Of a DNA stretch of 64,000 bases, positions 9,874 through 18,284 are shown piece after piece. Position 1 is the stretch's first letter. Each line of letters begins with the position of its first letter. The notes beneath the pieces are model-generated. The model was not told the origin of the DNA. It saw only the letters and a list, made by a program, of their open reading frames with translations, and did not search any database. Position numbers and translations under genes: made by a program. The DNA lies in assembly GCA_964519335.1 (NCBI GenBank), contig CAZFIA010000004.1, positions 17,985 to 81,984 on the forward strand, written 5' to 3'. The stretch is from JALZVT01 sp964519335. Lineage in GTDB: Bacteria; Pseudomonadota; Gammaproteobacteria; Pseudomonadales; Azotimanducaceae.

Positions 9874-11487
9874 CTAAGTGGCCTGCGCGTATTCATCGCG
9901 CACATGACGCCGCTGAATCTTGCCTGAGGGCAGCCTGGGCAGATCATCGGTGTACAGAATACGTTTGGGGCACTTGTAGTGGGCCAGACGTTCCCTGGCC
10001 CACTGCGTTAGCTCTTCTGACAACTCAGGCCCGGGGGTAAACCCTGGATTGAGTTGCACGACGGTTAGAACTTCTTCGCCCCACTCGTCGTTCGGAATAC
10101 CGACCGTACATAGATCCAGCACAGCAGGATGCTGAATGATAGCGCTGTCGATTTCTTGCGGATAAATGTTCACGCCGCCTGAAATTATCAACTCGGCGCT
10201 GCGGCCGGTGAGAAACAGATAGCCGTCGTCGTCAAAATAGCCCAAATCGCCGAGCGTGAAGTACTCGCCCCGATAACTCTTGTCGGTTTTGCCGTCGTCT
10301 TTGAAATATTCGAAACGGCCCACATCGGGCGCGCGCATGTAGATAGTGCCTATCTCGCCTGGCCCAACCTCCGCGCCCTTGTCGTCGAGTATTTTGTTGT
10401 CGAACTCGGGCCCGGGTTTGCCAACGGTGCCGGGTTTTTGCAGCCACTCCTGCGAACCTACAAGAAAGCCACCGCCGCCTTCGGTTGCTGCGTAGTACTC
10501 CCAAATGATAGGGCCGAGCCATTCGATGATTGCCTGCTTTACGTGTATGGGGCAGGGCGCAGCACCATGAATCACCATCTTCAAGCTCGACAGATCGTGA
10601 GTTGAGCGAACCTCTTTCGGCAGTTTGAGTAACCGGTGGAACATGGTAGCCACCATATGGGTGTGGGTGATTTTTTCTTTCTCGATCAGCTCGAGTGTCG
10701 AGGCGGCATCCCACCGATCCATCATGACTACGCTTGCGCCTGACGTTAGGGGCCGGTTGATATCAAACGCTAGAGGCGCCGCGTGGTAGGCAGGACCCGT
10801 GCATAAATTGCGGTCGACGCCGGGTGTGTAGCCAATCGGTGAGTCGTCCCAGGCCGGCAGTTCGACAACCTCCTGTTCTTTGTACACGCCCTTCGGTCGG
10901 CCGGTTGTGCCTGAGGTGTAGAGCATGCGGCGACCAATGACCGGGTCGTCTATGTCGTGCTCGTCTGCGCCTTCGAGAAACTCATCGAGTGACACAAAAC
11001 CGTCCATATCACCACCCACAGATAACTTAACGAGCACGTTGGGTGCCCCGGCTATGGCATCAACAGGTGGGCCACCAAGCTGCGCGTCTGCGATGAAGGC
11101 CTTGGCCTCGCAGTTATCGACGATGTAACCAATCTCGTCGCCCTTAAGGTGAAAGTTAATAGGAGTAAAACGCAGGCCGCATCGGTAGGCCGCGCAAAAT
11201 GCCTCAATAAATTCGGGGCGGTTTTTGGTAACAACCGCTATTGAGTCACCAGCAGTCAGGCCTGCCTCGCGCAAGCGTCTGACTAGCTGATTGGCACGGC
11301 CGTTGAGCTCGCGCCAGGTGCGCTCGCCGTAGCTTGATTGGATGGCCATAGTGTCGCCCAGTCTTGCTGCGTGCCAGGCCACAATCATGCCCTTGGCTGC
11401 CGCCTCGCGAATCTCGGCATGATCTGCATCGGTCAGGGTGGCTAGATCTATACCGCTGCTGTCTGGGTTGCCATGTTCCGCGCCCAT
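9874..11487 (-). CDS. AMP-dependent acyl-CoA synthetase/ligase
   Basis: 537 residues of the ANL adenylating superfamily, activating a carboxylic acid as acyl-AMP then acyl-CoA. The P-loop-like A3 motif is MLYTSGTTGRPKGV (about residue 190), A5 is YYAATEGGG, A7/A8 are GEYFTLGDLGYFDDDGYLFLTGR and GGVNIYPQEID, and the A10 catalytic lysine lies in LPSGKIQRR near the C-terminus. It resembles the fatty-acid-CoA ligases used in degradation; the chain is unknown. GGGGAG lies 4-8 nt before the ATG. It stands alone, convergent with the pentapeptide gene, and is not obviously tied to its neighbours. Confidence 0.9.
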   Translation of the reverse strand: MGAEHGNPDSSGIDLATLTDADHAEIREAAAKGMIVAWHAARLGDTMAIQSSYGERTWRELNGRANQLVRRLREAGLTAGDSIAVVTKNRPEFIEAFCAAYRCGLRFTPINFHLKGDEIGYIVDNCEAKAFIADAQLGGPPVDAIAGAPNVLVKLSVGGDMDGFVSLDEFLEGADEHDIDDPVIGRRMLYTSGTTGRPKGVYKEQEVVELPAWDDSPIGYTPGVDRNLCTGPAYHAAPLAFDINRPLTSGASVVMMDRWDAASTLELIEKEKITHTHMVATMFHRLLKLPKEVRSTHDLSSLKMVIHGAAPCPIHVKQAIIEWLGPIIWEYYAATEGGGGFLVGSQEWLQKPGTVGKPGPEFDNKILDDKGAEVGPGEIGTIYMRAPDVGRFEYFKDDGKTDKSYRGEYFTLGDLGYFDDDGYLFLTGRSAELIISGGVNIYPQEIDSAIIQHPAVLDLCTVGIPNDEWGEEVLTVVQLNPGFTPGPELSEELTQWARERLAHYKCPKRILYTDDLPRLPSGKIQRRHVRDEYAQAT

Positions 11488-11578
11488 AAACTCTCCCCTT
11501 AAGTCTCGTTGATCGGTGCGTCTACCTGATCATAGGCTGACGCACCCTGGGCGTACAACGGTCCGGTTTTTCGGGCAC

Positions 11579-11613
11579 AAAAAAAACCGCCCCCTGGATT
11601 CCAGGGGGCGGTT
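11579..11613 (-). terminator. Rho-independent terminator of the repeat lipoprotein gene
   Basis: A 13-bp perfect GC-rich stem (11585-11597 with 11601-11613) closes a 3-nt loop. Read on the minus strand it ends in a run of eight U (A8 at 11579-11586 on the plus strand). It lies 60 nt past the stop of the minus-strand lipoprotein gene, the right place and direction for an intrinsic terminator. Confidence 0.9.
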
Positions 11614-11672
11614 GTTTACCTTCTCCGCTACTCGGCAGGGCGGGGTAGGATTTCGCTCAATTCATCAGTTGT

Positions 11673-12824
11673 TTAGAACGTGAGTCCCAACTTCTTGATG
11701 ACATCAAGAGGCACGTAGTTAGCGCCCTGAGGGATACCATTGCTTGACGCATACTGGTTAACCGCTCTGATCGTACCCGGTCCAAGCTGTCCGTCTACTG
11801 ACACGGAGTAACCCTTGTCCTTGAGTGCACTCTGCAGTGCACGAACGTTAGACGAGTCGGCGTTCACATCACACAGAACCGACTGCCAGGCCATAGAGGC
11901 GTCAGACACCTTGGTGGTCTTGGTGACGGTCTTGTACTGAGCCGCAACTGGCGTACGAGATTCGCTTGCAGGGCGTACCAGCTTGGTCACTTCCACTGTG
12001 CCGTACTCGGCAGGGATGTTGATCTCGCGGGTAGATGCTGGGGTTTTTAGTACGCGACGCTTGATGGTCTTGTACTCTGCAGGCGTATCAACAGTGCGAG
12101 TGCCCGGAGGCGTATCTACTACTTGCTTGCTGATGGTCTTGTACGAAGCAGGAACCTCTACGAGGCACATTACTTCGCCAGTACCGTTCACTGACTGCGA
12201 AACAACGTTTGTGCCGCTGCCGAAGTTGCCCGGTGAGCCTTTCTTCCAAACGGTGTAAGCGGGCTTGTCGAGAACGCGCTCAGAAACCGTGCGGAAGGTT
12301 CCAGGAACCTGCACGATCTTTTTGCTCGCTGGACGAACCATAACGCGCTCAGAAACAGTCTCGTAAGTTGCTGGAACGACTTCGAGCTTAGAGCTTGCTT
12401 CTTTTACCAGCACGCGCTCAGTAACCGTCTCGTAGCTCGCAGGCACGATAGAAACTGTTTCAGAGGCTTCTTTTACCAGCACGCGCTCTTCAGCCGAAGT
12501 GTACTTCTCGGGTAGCAAGATGCGGGCATAGCATTCGCCAGGCCGTGCGTTGGGTGGGAAGAGGTCGCCTGGGTTGGCGGCCACCATGTTGGAATCCGAA
12601 GACTTCGACGAGTTAGAAAGCTCGCCTTCCAACGCGGAAATTCGGGTGTTGCGTGACGCAAGCTGTGCTTCCAAAGCCGCGATACGGCTGTCAGCACTGT
12701 CGCTGCCACTTGTTGATGCGCTGCCGCTGCTTCCACTGCTGCTGCCGCTGCCGCTAAGTCCTGTACCTGTAGTGCCACATGCCGTAACTGCCAAAAGCAG
12801 GGCGGTGGTCGCAATCGGTCGTAA
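11673..12824 (-). CDS. Repeat lipoprotein with C-terminal peptidoglycan-binding domain
   Basis: 383 residues from this ATG. A short positively charged start and hydrophobic core lead to the lipobox LAVTAC, so the protein is probably lipidated. A Ser/Gly linker and a short coiled coil (IAALEAQLASRNTRISALEGEL in two heptad blocks) follow. Then come about seven imperfect 20-22-residue repeats of the form VPAxYxTVxERVLVKxAS. The end is a PG_binding_1-like domain (VRALQSALKDKGY, VDGQLGPGTIRAVNQY). AGGAG eight nt before this ATG favours it; an in-frame upstream ATG at 12869 would add 15 residues and spoil the signal peptide. It probably links outer membrane and cell wall. A strong terminator follows. 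Confidence 0.82.
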   Translation of the reverse strand, partial: LRPIATTALLLAVTACGTTGTGLSGSGSSSGSSGSASTSGSDSADSRIAALEAQLASRNTRISALEGELSNSSKSSDSNMVAANPGDLFPPNARPGECYARILLPEKYTSAEERVLVKEASETVSIVPASYETVTERVLVKEASSKLEVVPATYETVSERVMVRPASKKIVQVPGTFRTVSERVLDKPAYTVWKKGSPGNFGSGTNVVSQSVNGTGEVMCLVEVPASYKTISKQVVDTPPGTRTVDTPAEYKTIKRRVLKTPASTREINIPAEYGTVEVTKLVRPASESRTPVAAQYKTVTKTTKVSDASMAWQSVLCDVNADSSNVRALQSALKDKGYSVSVDGQLGPGTIRAVNQYASSNGIPQGANYVPLDVIKKLGLTF

Positions 12825-13595
12825 CATTTTCGATGCTCCTATCATGATCGAAGAGGTGATCTGTCTCATCCGGTTTTAATTGGTTTAGTTCGTGTTCTTA
12901 GTCTTTATTTAGCTGGTCTGCTTCGAGTTGTCTTATCAGATCTACTTTTTCTACTTTCACTAACCTGAACTCTAGTCCTGAATCCTTCTTGAAAATATCT
13001 ACTGACGTCGCGCGTTTCCGCGTGCTGTTAGCTGATCCACCAATTTTGATTCATTCTGGCTTTGTAAGCCAAGTGCAGGAATTCCCTTTATTTTTCCTTT
13101 TACACATTAATAACAGTTGGCTAATCAGCGGCTCGCTGCATAGCCTTCTGCCCGTGCGGTCCCAAAAATGGACGTTAAGCACTTGTTCAGCAAAATGGAA
13201 GCGCTATAAAACACTCACCAAGGTCTTTTTACAAAGGAATTCGGAAAAAAACTTCGTCTTTTATTCGCCAAAAAGCAGTCGAAGCGGTGTTAACCCCTCA
13301 ATTTTCGACAATATTGTGGTCGAAATTGAAAATCTCCGGTAAATAGTCATTTTTATTGCTCTAATCTTTACGTTTGCTCCGGGCGAGCGTCGCGCTGATC
13401 GCTTTAACTCCGGTACTCTTTTGAATGGAGCCAGTGCTGTTAATGGGTCGCCGGTGAGCGGCCTGTTTATGGTGGTCGACTGGTTTTTTGATGGGTTGCC
13501 TGGGCTCAATTATTTAGACGGAAGGGAGACGGATTCACGATGGGTGAGCGCCGGACTCCATTAACAGCGTCCATTCACGCACGCGGAGGGATCCG
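12825..13595. other. Long AT-rich divergent intergenic region
   Basis: About 770 nt between the minus-strand lipoprotein gene and the plus-strand OmpA-like gene. It is visibly richer in A/T than the surroundings. I find no reading frame here that looks like protein: the longest frames have no recognisable motif and unnatural composition. It probably holds the divergent promoters and long leaders of two envelope genes. A hairpin-like dyad (13303-13325) and a strong GGAGG at 13585-13589 before the OmpA-like start are the only clear elements. Confidence 0.55.
13303..13325. repeat. Inverted repeat in divergent intergenic region
   Basis: Two perfect 7-nt arms (TTTCGAC at 13303-13309 and GTCGAAA at 13319-13325) are separated by nine nt. 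It could be an operator dyad or an RNA hairpin; there is no U-run, so a terminator is unlikely. Confidence 0.4.
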
Positions 13596-14768
13596 ATGGG
13601 TCGAGCGTTAACAATTTTCTTTGGTCTGCTGGCTTTTGGGCTACTCATTTGGGTATGCCTCGGCCATCGCGAAGGCATTCAGAGAGAAATTGCCGACAAC
13701 ACTAAGGCGGCCTTAGTGGCCGATGGCCACGACTTTGCCCGGGTCAGCGCGGAGGGTCAAACGGTGGTCCTGCGCGGCACGGCCACAACCGCGGCGCAGA
13801 AAGAAGCTGCGGAAGTAACCGCGGCGGCTGTGCCCGGCGTCGTTGCGGTCGACAATCAAATTGCAGTACTCACTGATGTCCCGCCCCCCGGGCCCGATTC
13901 GAAACCCATAGTTAGAGAACCGATTGTAGAAGAGCCACAACCCCCTGAAGTAGTTGAGGTTTCTCCCGAGCCAATCTTAGAGACCCTGCAAATTCAGCTC
14001 GACGGCGAGACCCAGGTTGCGGTGGTGACTGGCTTCACGCTATCGGATAGCACAGAGGATGGCCGCAGCCAGCGGATTAGCGACTCTATTTCGGCGAGCC
14101 TGCCCGATTGGCGTGTCACCGGCGAGCTTATCGCCGCGGCAAATCAACCAACGGACCTCCTTATAGCCGTGCAGCAGGTTCTACCCACGCTTGCAGGGGC
14201 TACGCGGGCTCAGATAGATGTCGACCTCAGTGGCATCCGGGTCAATGCAGAACTGCCAAGCTTTGTTGATCGCACGGCTTTAGAGGCCACACTGGATGGG
14301 TTGAACACTGAGCTGAAAGCGCAGGATCTTTTGGCATCAAGCACCCTTAGCTGGACGCTTGATTCCCCCGACGCCGTGCCGCCAGCGCGAGCACAAGCAG
14401 ATGGCTGCCAGAAGGCGTTTGATGAGCTGCTGGGTTCAGACTCGATTAAGTTCACCACCAGCCGAGCAGATATCCGACCGGGCAGTATTCCCCTACTCGA
14501 CAAGCTGGTCGAAGTGGCGGGCGATTGCGACGTTAATATCGCGATCGAGGGCCATACGGATTCACGTGGATCGGTTGAGCTTAATAACGCATTGAGTCAG
14601 GCGCGGGCGGAGAGCGTGCGCGGCTACCTGATCGACAACGGCGTGGATGCCGAGCGCGTGAGTGCTTCGGGCTTCGGATCCGCCCAACCCATTGCAGATA
14701 ACAACACAATAAACGGACGCCAGGCGAATCGTCGGATCGAGTTTCGCGTACAGAGGACTGAACCATGA
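13596..14768 (+). CDS. BON-OmpA family envelope protein
   Basis: 390 residues. One N-terminal hydrophobic helix (residues 4-22) anchors or exports the protein. Residues about 30-92 look like a BON domain (VVLRGTATTAAQKEAAEVTAAAVPGV split across strands), followed by a Pro/Glu-rich linker and another BON-like part. The C-terminal 115 residues are an OmpA-like peptidoglycan-binding domain: IEGHTDSRGSVELNNALSQAR, VSASGFGSAQPIADN and NRRIEFRV. Such proteins bind peptidoglycan diaminopimelate in the periplasm. GGAGG sits 6 nt before the ATG. The stop overlaps the next start (ATGA), so it forms an operon with the coiled-coil gene. Confidence 0.87.
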   Translation: MGRALTIFFGLLAFGLLIWVCLGHREGIQREIADNTKAALVADGHDFARVSAEGQTVVLRGTATTAAQKEAAEVTAAAVPGVVAVDNQIAVLTDVPPPGPDSKPIVREPIVEEPQPPEVVEVSPEPILETLQIQLDGETQVAVVTGFTLSDSTEDGRSQRISDSISASLPDWRVTGELIAAANQPTDLLIAVQQVLPTLAGATRAQIDVDLSGIRVNAELPSFVDRTALEATLDGLNTELKAQDLLASSTLSWTLDSPDAVPPARAQADGCQKAFDELLGSDSIKFTTSRADIRPGSIPLLDKLVEVAGDCDVNIAIEGHTDSRGSVELNNALSQARAESVRGYLIDNGVDAERVSASGFGSAQPIADNNTINGRQANRRIEFRVQRTEP

Positions 14769-16495
14769 GCTATCTAGCATCCCGAATGATACTTTGCCTG
14801 CTAGGTGCCCTGGCCATTGGGCTTGTCGTGGGTTGGCTGTTGCGGCGTTTTTCAGCGCTTAAGCGAGAAGCAGAGCTTAGCGGCGAGATAGATTTACGTG
14901 ACGAGCGCGTGGGTACGCTCGAAAGTGAGGTTGGCGAGCGCGACCTTAGGATTGCGTCTCTGGGGCGTGATTTGGGCGGCCTGCGGAACAGAGTTCCCGC
15001 GCTGGAATCAACGCTTGCGCAGCGTGATGATCAGGTCATGTCTCTAACCATGGACCTCGACGGCTGGAAACAAAAAGTGCCCGGCTTGGAAAATAAATTG
15101 GCGGAATCATCGACTGCTCGCGAACAGTTAAGCGCCGACCTCAGTCAGATGACCAGGCAAATACAGGAAAGCGATGCGCAATCCAGTCGCTTAACCGCTG
15201 AGCTCGAAACCGCACGCAAGGAGATGTCAGTAAATTCTGCGAAAGCAGCAGAAGCTGCAGAAAAGCGTAATGCACTTCAGAGCGAGTTTGATTCACTCAA
15301 GAAGCACAGTGACGCACAGACCGCCGAAGGGCGCGAACGCGAGAAGACGCTAACCGAAGTGCAAGCCAACCTGAAAAGTCAGGAAGCGGAACGTTCATCG
15401 CTTGCGGAGCAACTTACTGCTCTGGCTCCGGTGGCCTCAAGAGTTGATTCGCAAGATGCAAGTATCGTCAGCCTAAACAACGATCTGCGCGCGAGGGACA
15501 CCACCATCAAAAGTCTGCGTGATGAATTGGTCGCCAGCAGCGACCAAAACAAGCAGCTGCAAGTTAGCGCGCGTTCGCTCGAGGTGCTGCGAGTTGAAAT
15601 GGATGGCATGCGCGAAGAGCTGGTGGGTACCCAACAAAAACTCACGGCGGCAAGTAGTTCTGAAAACGAGGCTACTGCAAAGGCCAAAGGGTTGGCGGCA
15701 GACTCCGATCGCGAGTGGCGATCACGCTTGCGTATTGCAGAATCCGGTCGACAGCAAGCGCAGGCCGATCTATATCGGCGTCAGGAGCAGATTGATCGGT
15801 TGCAGAAGCAGCTCAACGATGCGCGTTCGAAGCAGAACAGCCAAGAGAACAGCCGCAGCACATCCGGGTCTTCAGGCGCTTTCTCGGCTAAGCAGGCTGG
15901 GGCTGGCTTCGCTGCTGGGGCTCTCGCAGGAAGAAGTACAGGACGAGGCGCACGAAGAGTAGCAGGAAAAGTTGCTGCTACTGACGATCGCGATTGGCGA
16001 GCACGATTGCGAGTGGTCGAATCAGCTCGACGCAAAGCTGAGACCCAGGTGCAGCGTGAGCACGAACATGTACAGCGGTTAGAGGCGCGGCTTCGGGCCG
16101 CACAATCTCGCCCGGCGCCCGGCCAGTCCACGGCCTTTGCGGCAAAGAAGGACAACGCGCCGAAGAAAGTCAAAGTAACACCCAAGAAGCCAGCAACCTC
16201 ACCGGTTGTATCCCGAACAAGTGCACCTGCAGCTGCAAGCACCGGCGATTCAGGCGAACAACGTTTCCTAACGGCACCGCCCAGCCAGATCGATGATCTG
16301 CGCGCGATTAAGGGCGTTGGCAAAGTGCTCCAAAAGACCCTTAACTCACTTGGTATCTATCAGTATCGCCAGGTGGCGGATTTTACTGAGAAGGACATCG
16401 CCTGGGTGGATGATCGGCTGAAGTTTAAGGGGCGCATCGAGCGCGACAATTGGGTCTCTCAGGCAGCGAAGCTGCACAAGGCAAAATACAAGTAA
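14765..16495 (+). CDS. Membrane-anchored coiled-coil protein with C-terminal helix-hairpin-helix
   Basis: 576 residues. A single N-terminal membrane helix (about residues 8-25) is followed by a very long coiled coil (about 35-360) rich in Glu, Arg, Gln and Leu. Two related segments, DREWRSRLRIAESGRQQAQ and DRDWRARLRVVESARRKAE, look like an internal duplication of about 100 residues. A Lys/Pro/Ala linker leads to a C-terminal domain DDLRAIKGVGKVLQKTLNSLG, a helix-hairpin-helix of the type seen at the end of many uncharacterised envelope or ribosomal-like proteins. It overlaps the OmpA-like gene by 4 nt, suggesting a joint envelope role. Function is not known. Confidence 0.78.
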   Translation: MSYLASRMILCLLGALAIGLVVGWLLRRFSALKREAELSGEIDLRDERVGTLESEVGERDLRIASLGRDLGGLRNRVPALESTLAQRDDQVMSLTMDLDGWKQKVPGLENKLAESSTAREQLSADLSQMTRQIQESDAQSSRLTAELETARKEMSVNSAKAAEAAEKRNALQSEFDSLKKHSDAQTAEGREREKTLTEVQANLKSQEAERSSLAEQLTALAPVASRVDSQDASIVSLNNDLRARDTTIKSLRDELVASSDQNKQLQVSARSLEVLRVEMDGMREELVGTQQKLTAASSSENEATAKAKGLAADSDREWRSRLRIAESGRQQAQADLYRRQEQIDRLQKQLNDARSKQNSQENSRSTSGSSGAFSAKQAGAGFAAGALAGRSTGRGARRVAGKVAATDDRDWRARLRVVESARRKAETQVQREHEHVQRLEARLRAAQSRPAPGQSTAFAAKKDNAPKKVKVTPKKPATSPVVSRTSAPAAASTGDSGEQRFLTAPPSQIDDLRAIKGVGKVLQKTLNSLGIYQYRQVADFTEKDIAWVDDRLKFKGRIERDNWVSQAAKLHKAKYK

Positions 16496-16507
16496 CGCCG
16501 TTCGAGA

Positions 16508-17677
16508 TTAATCCGCCAGGGCTTGTTCGAAGTCGCTAATGAGATCGGCTGGGTCTTCTATGCCTATCGACAGTCTAATGAGTTCAGGGGGTAAGGGGCT
16601 GGTGGGTCCTTCGATTGACGGCCGATGCTCAATCAGGCTTTCGACGCCGCCAAGCGAGGTTGCACGCACAAACACCTGAACTCGACCGACGACACGAAGA
16701 GCTGTTTCTTTGCCGCCGATCACGCATACAGACATCATGCCGCCAAAGCCGTTGTCCATCTGTTTTGATGCAATTTTGTGTCCCGGATGGCTCTCAAGCC
16801 CGGGGTAGAGGACGCGACTGATCTTTGGGTGGTGCTCGAAGTGTGCCGCAAAGGTCATTGCCGATTCACACGCCCTTCGGACCCTCAGAAACAGAGTGCG
16901 CAAACCGCGCTGCAATAGCCAGGCTTCAAAGGCGCCAAGGATCGCGCCATTTTCGCTGCGAATTTTCTTAATGCGGTGCCAGAGTTTTGAATCTTCTGCG
17001 GTGATAAGCACGCCGGCGATGACATCACTGTGACCATTCAAATACTTTGTAGCGGAGTGCATCACAATGTCGACCCCGTGGTCGATGGGCCGGGTGAGCA
17101 CAGGGCTTGAAACCGTGGAGTCTGCGCAAACAATGGCGCCCGCCTTGTGCGCGATCTCGCAAGCTTCCTTCAGATCTACAACATCCCACATGGGATTGGC
17201 AGGCGTTTCTAGCCAGACAATCTGGGTACAGTTGCCGGTGTTTTCGTGCAGTGCAAGTGCCCGTTGCAGATTGTCTGCGTTGTTTGCTGGCGTACTGAAA
17301 TCAACCTTGGTGAGTGTGACACCCCAGGTTTCACAAAATTTGCTCAGCCAGTTGCGTAATGCCCAATACATGAGTTCGGGAATAATAATGTGATCCCCCG
17401 GCTTGAGCGCCTGCGCCACGGCCATGCCCGCAGTCATGCCAGAGGAGAACAGCAATGCATCGCTGCCGCCTTCGAGCTGCGTAAGCAATTGCTCGGCGGT
17501 TTCAAAGGTAGGATTCTGATCGCGGATGTACAGATGTTTTTCGTTTAGCGGCCGATACTGCTCATCGCGTGCAAAGGTTGTGGAGAGGTGGACCGGTGGT
17601 ATCACAGCGCCTGTGGCAGGATCGGGGTGAGTGGCCTGGGCGGCTAGAGTTTCGGGCGACAGTGGACGATCTTTCAT
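16508..17677 (-). CDS. Cys/Met-metabolism PLP enzyme (cystathionine beta-lyase/gamma-synthase type)
   Basis: 389 residues from this ATG; an in-frame TTG at 17698 would add seven. It belongs to the trans-sulfuration PLP family. The N-terminal HLSTTFARDEQ, the phosphate-binding SSGMTAGMAVAQ, the PANPMWDVVD segment and the Schiff-base lysine in HSATKYLNGHSD are present, as is SLGGVESLIEHRPS near the end. Substrate use (cystathionine, methionine or homoserine esters) cannot be settled by eye. PELMYWALRNW replaces the usual YGGTYR around the conserved active-site tyrosine, which hints at a non-standard member. The gene is convergent with the coiled-coil gene, 12 nt between stops, and divergent from the CMD pair. 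Confidence 0.88.
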   Translation of the reverse strand: MKDRPLSPETLAAQATHPDPATGAVIPPVHLSTTFARDEQYRPLNEKHLYIRDQNPTFETAEQLLTQLEGGSDALLFSSGMTAGMAVAQALKPGDHIIIPELMYWALRNWLSKFCETWGVTLTKVDFSTPANNADNLQRALALHENTGNCTQIVWLETPANPMWDVVDLKEACEIAHKAGAIVCADSTVSSPVLTRPIDHGVDIVMHSATKYLNGHSDVIAGVLITAEDSKLWHRIKKIRSENGAILGAFEAWLLQRGLRTLFLRVRRACESAMTFAAHFEHHPKISRVLYPGLESHPGHKIASKQMDNGFGGMMSVCVIGGKETALRVVGRVQVFVRATSLGGVESLIEHRPSIEGPTSPLPPELIRLSIGIEDPADLISDFEQALAD

Positions 17678-17796
17678 AACTACAGGTGACTTGCTCAACG
17701 GTGAAATATCTTCGAGGATAGGGCGATGACAGCGCCTTTGCGGGGCGCTTTTACGGGGACAGTTTACCTATTTAAGGGCGCAATTTACTGGGGATT

Positions 17797-18282
17797 ATGG
17801 CGATGACAGAAGAACAGGCACAAGCTCGCGCGGTGCCGCCGGAATTGGTAGAAATGCTGGCTGGTCGACCTCAGCTTGCCGAAAAATTCCAGCATTTTCA
17901 GAATGCCTTCCATGAAGAAGGTGCCCTCGATCCGCGACTGCTCGAACTTTGCAGAGCGCGAATCGATGCGCTTCATGGAGTTGAGCAGGTTATTGACGAG
18001 GGAGCCGGGTCGGAAGCCGTGCTCGATGTCGAATCGGGACGCCAGATTGCCGGTGGCCAGTTCGATGCGTTTGCCGAGCACGAGCAACAGGCTCTAAGTC
18101 TCGCTGAACAGCTTGCGATAGACGCGCACGGCGTTAGCGACCAACAGGTTGCCGCGCTTACCACTGCACTGGGTGAGGCCGCCGCGGTGTCGCTGCTCAC
18201 CGCCGTGTCGATGCATGACGCACGCATTCGACTGCAGAAGGTGCTGGAGCCTTTCAATAAGAGAAGTGTGGAGAGCCAATAA
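17797..18282 (+). CDS. CMD/AhpD-fold protein lacking the CxxC (partner of the selenoprotein)
   Basis: 161 residues, all helical in style. The order of segments (PPELVEMLAGRPQLAEKF, then LLELCRARIDALHG, then an AHGVSDQQVAALTTALGEAAAVSLLTA block) matches the carboxymuconolactone decarboxylase/AhpD fold. Where the redox CxxC should follow the RIDALHG helix there is VEQV, so this protein has probably lost peroxidase-type chemistry; Cys52 lies one turn earlier. GGGG precedes the ATG at 17797. The next gene, which does carry the redox motif, begins 2 nt after this stop, so the two products are probably made together and may form a hetero-oligomer. Confidence 0.72.
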   Translation: MAMTEEQAQARAVPPELVEMLAGRPQLAEKFQHFQNAFHEEGALDPRLLELCRARIDALHGVEQVIDEGAGSEAVLDVESGRQIAGGQFDAFAEHEQQALSLAEQLAIDAHGVSDQQVAALTTALGEAAAVSLLTAVSMHDARIRLQKVLEPFNKRSVESQ

Positions 18283-18284
18283 GG

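Noticed and set aside
12989..13342. 117-residue frame on the plus strand
   Set aside because: AT-rich intergenic DNA, no motif, unnatural composition and no ribosome-binding site.
13261..13509. 82-residue frame on the minus strand
   Set aside because: Overlaps a hairpin-like dyad, no homology or membrane/signal features, probably chance.
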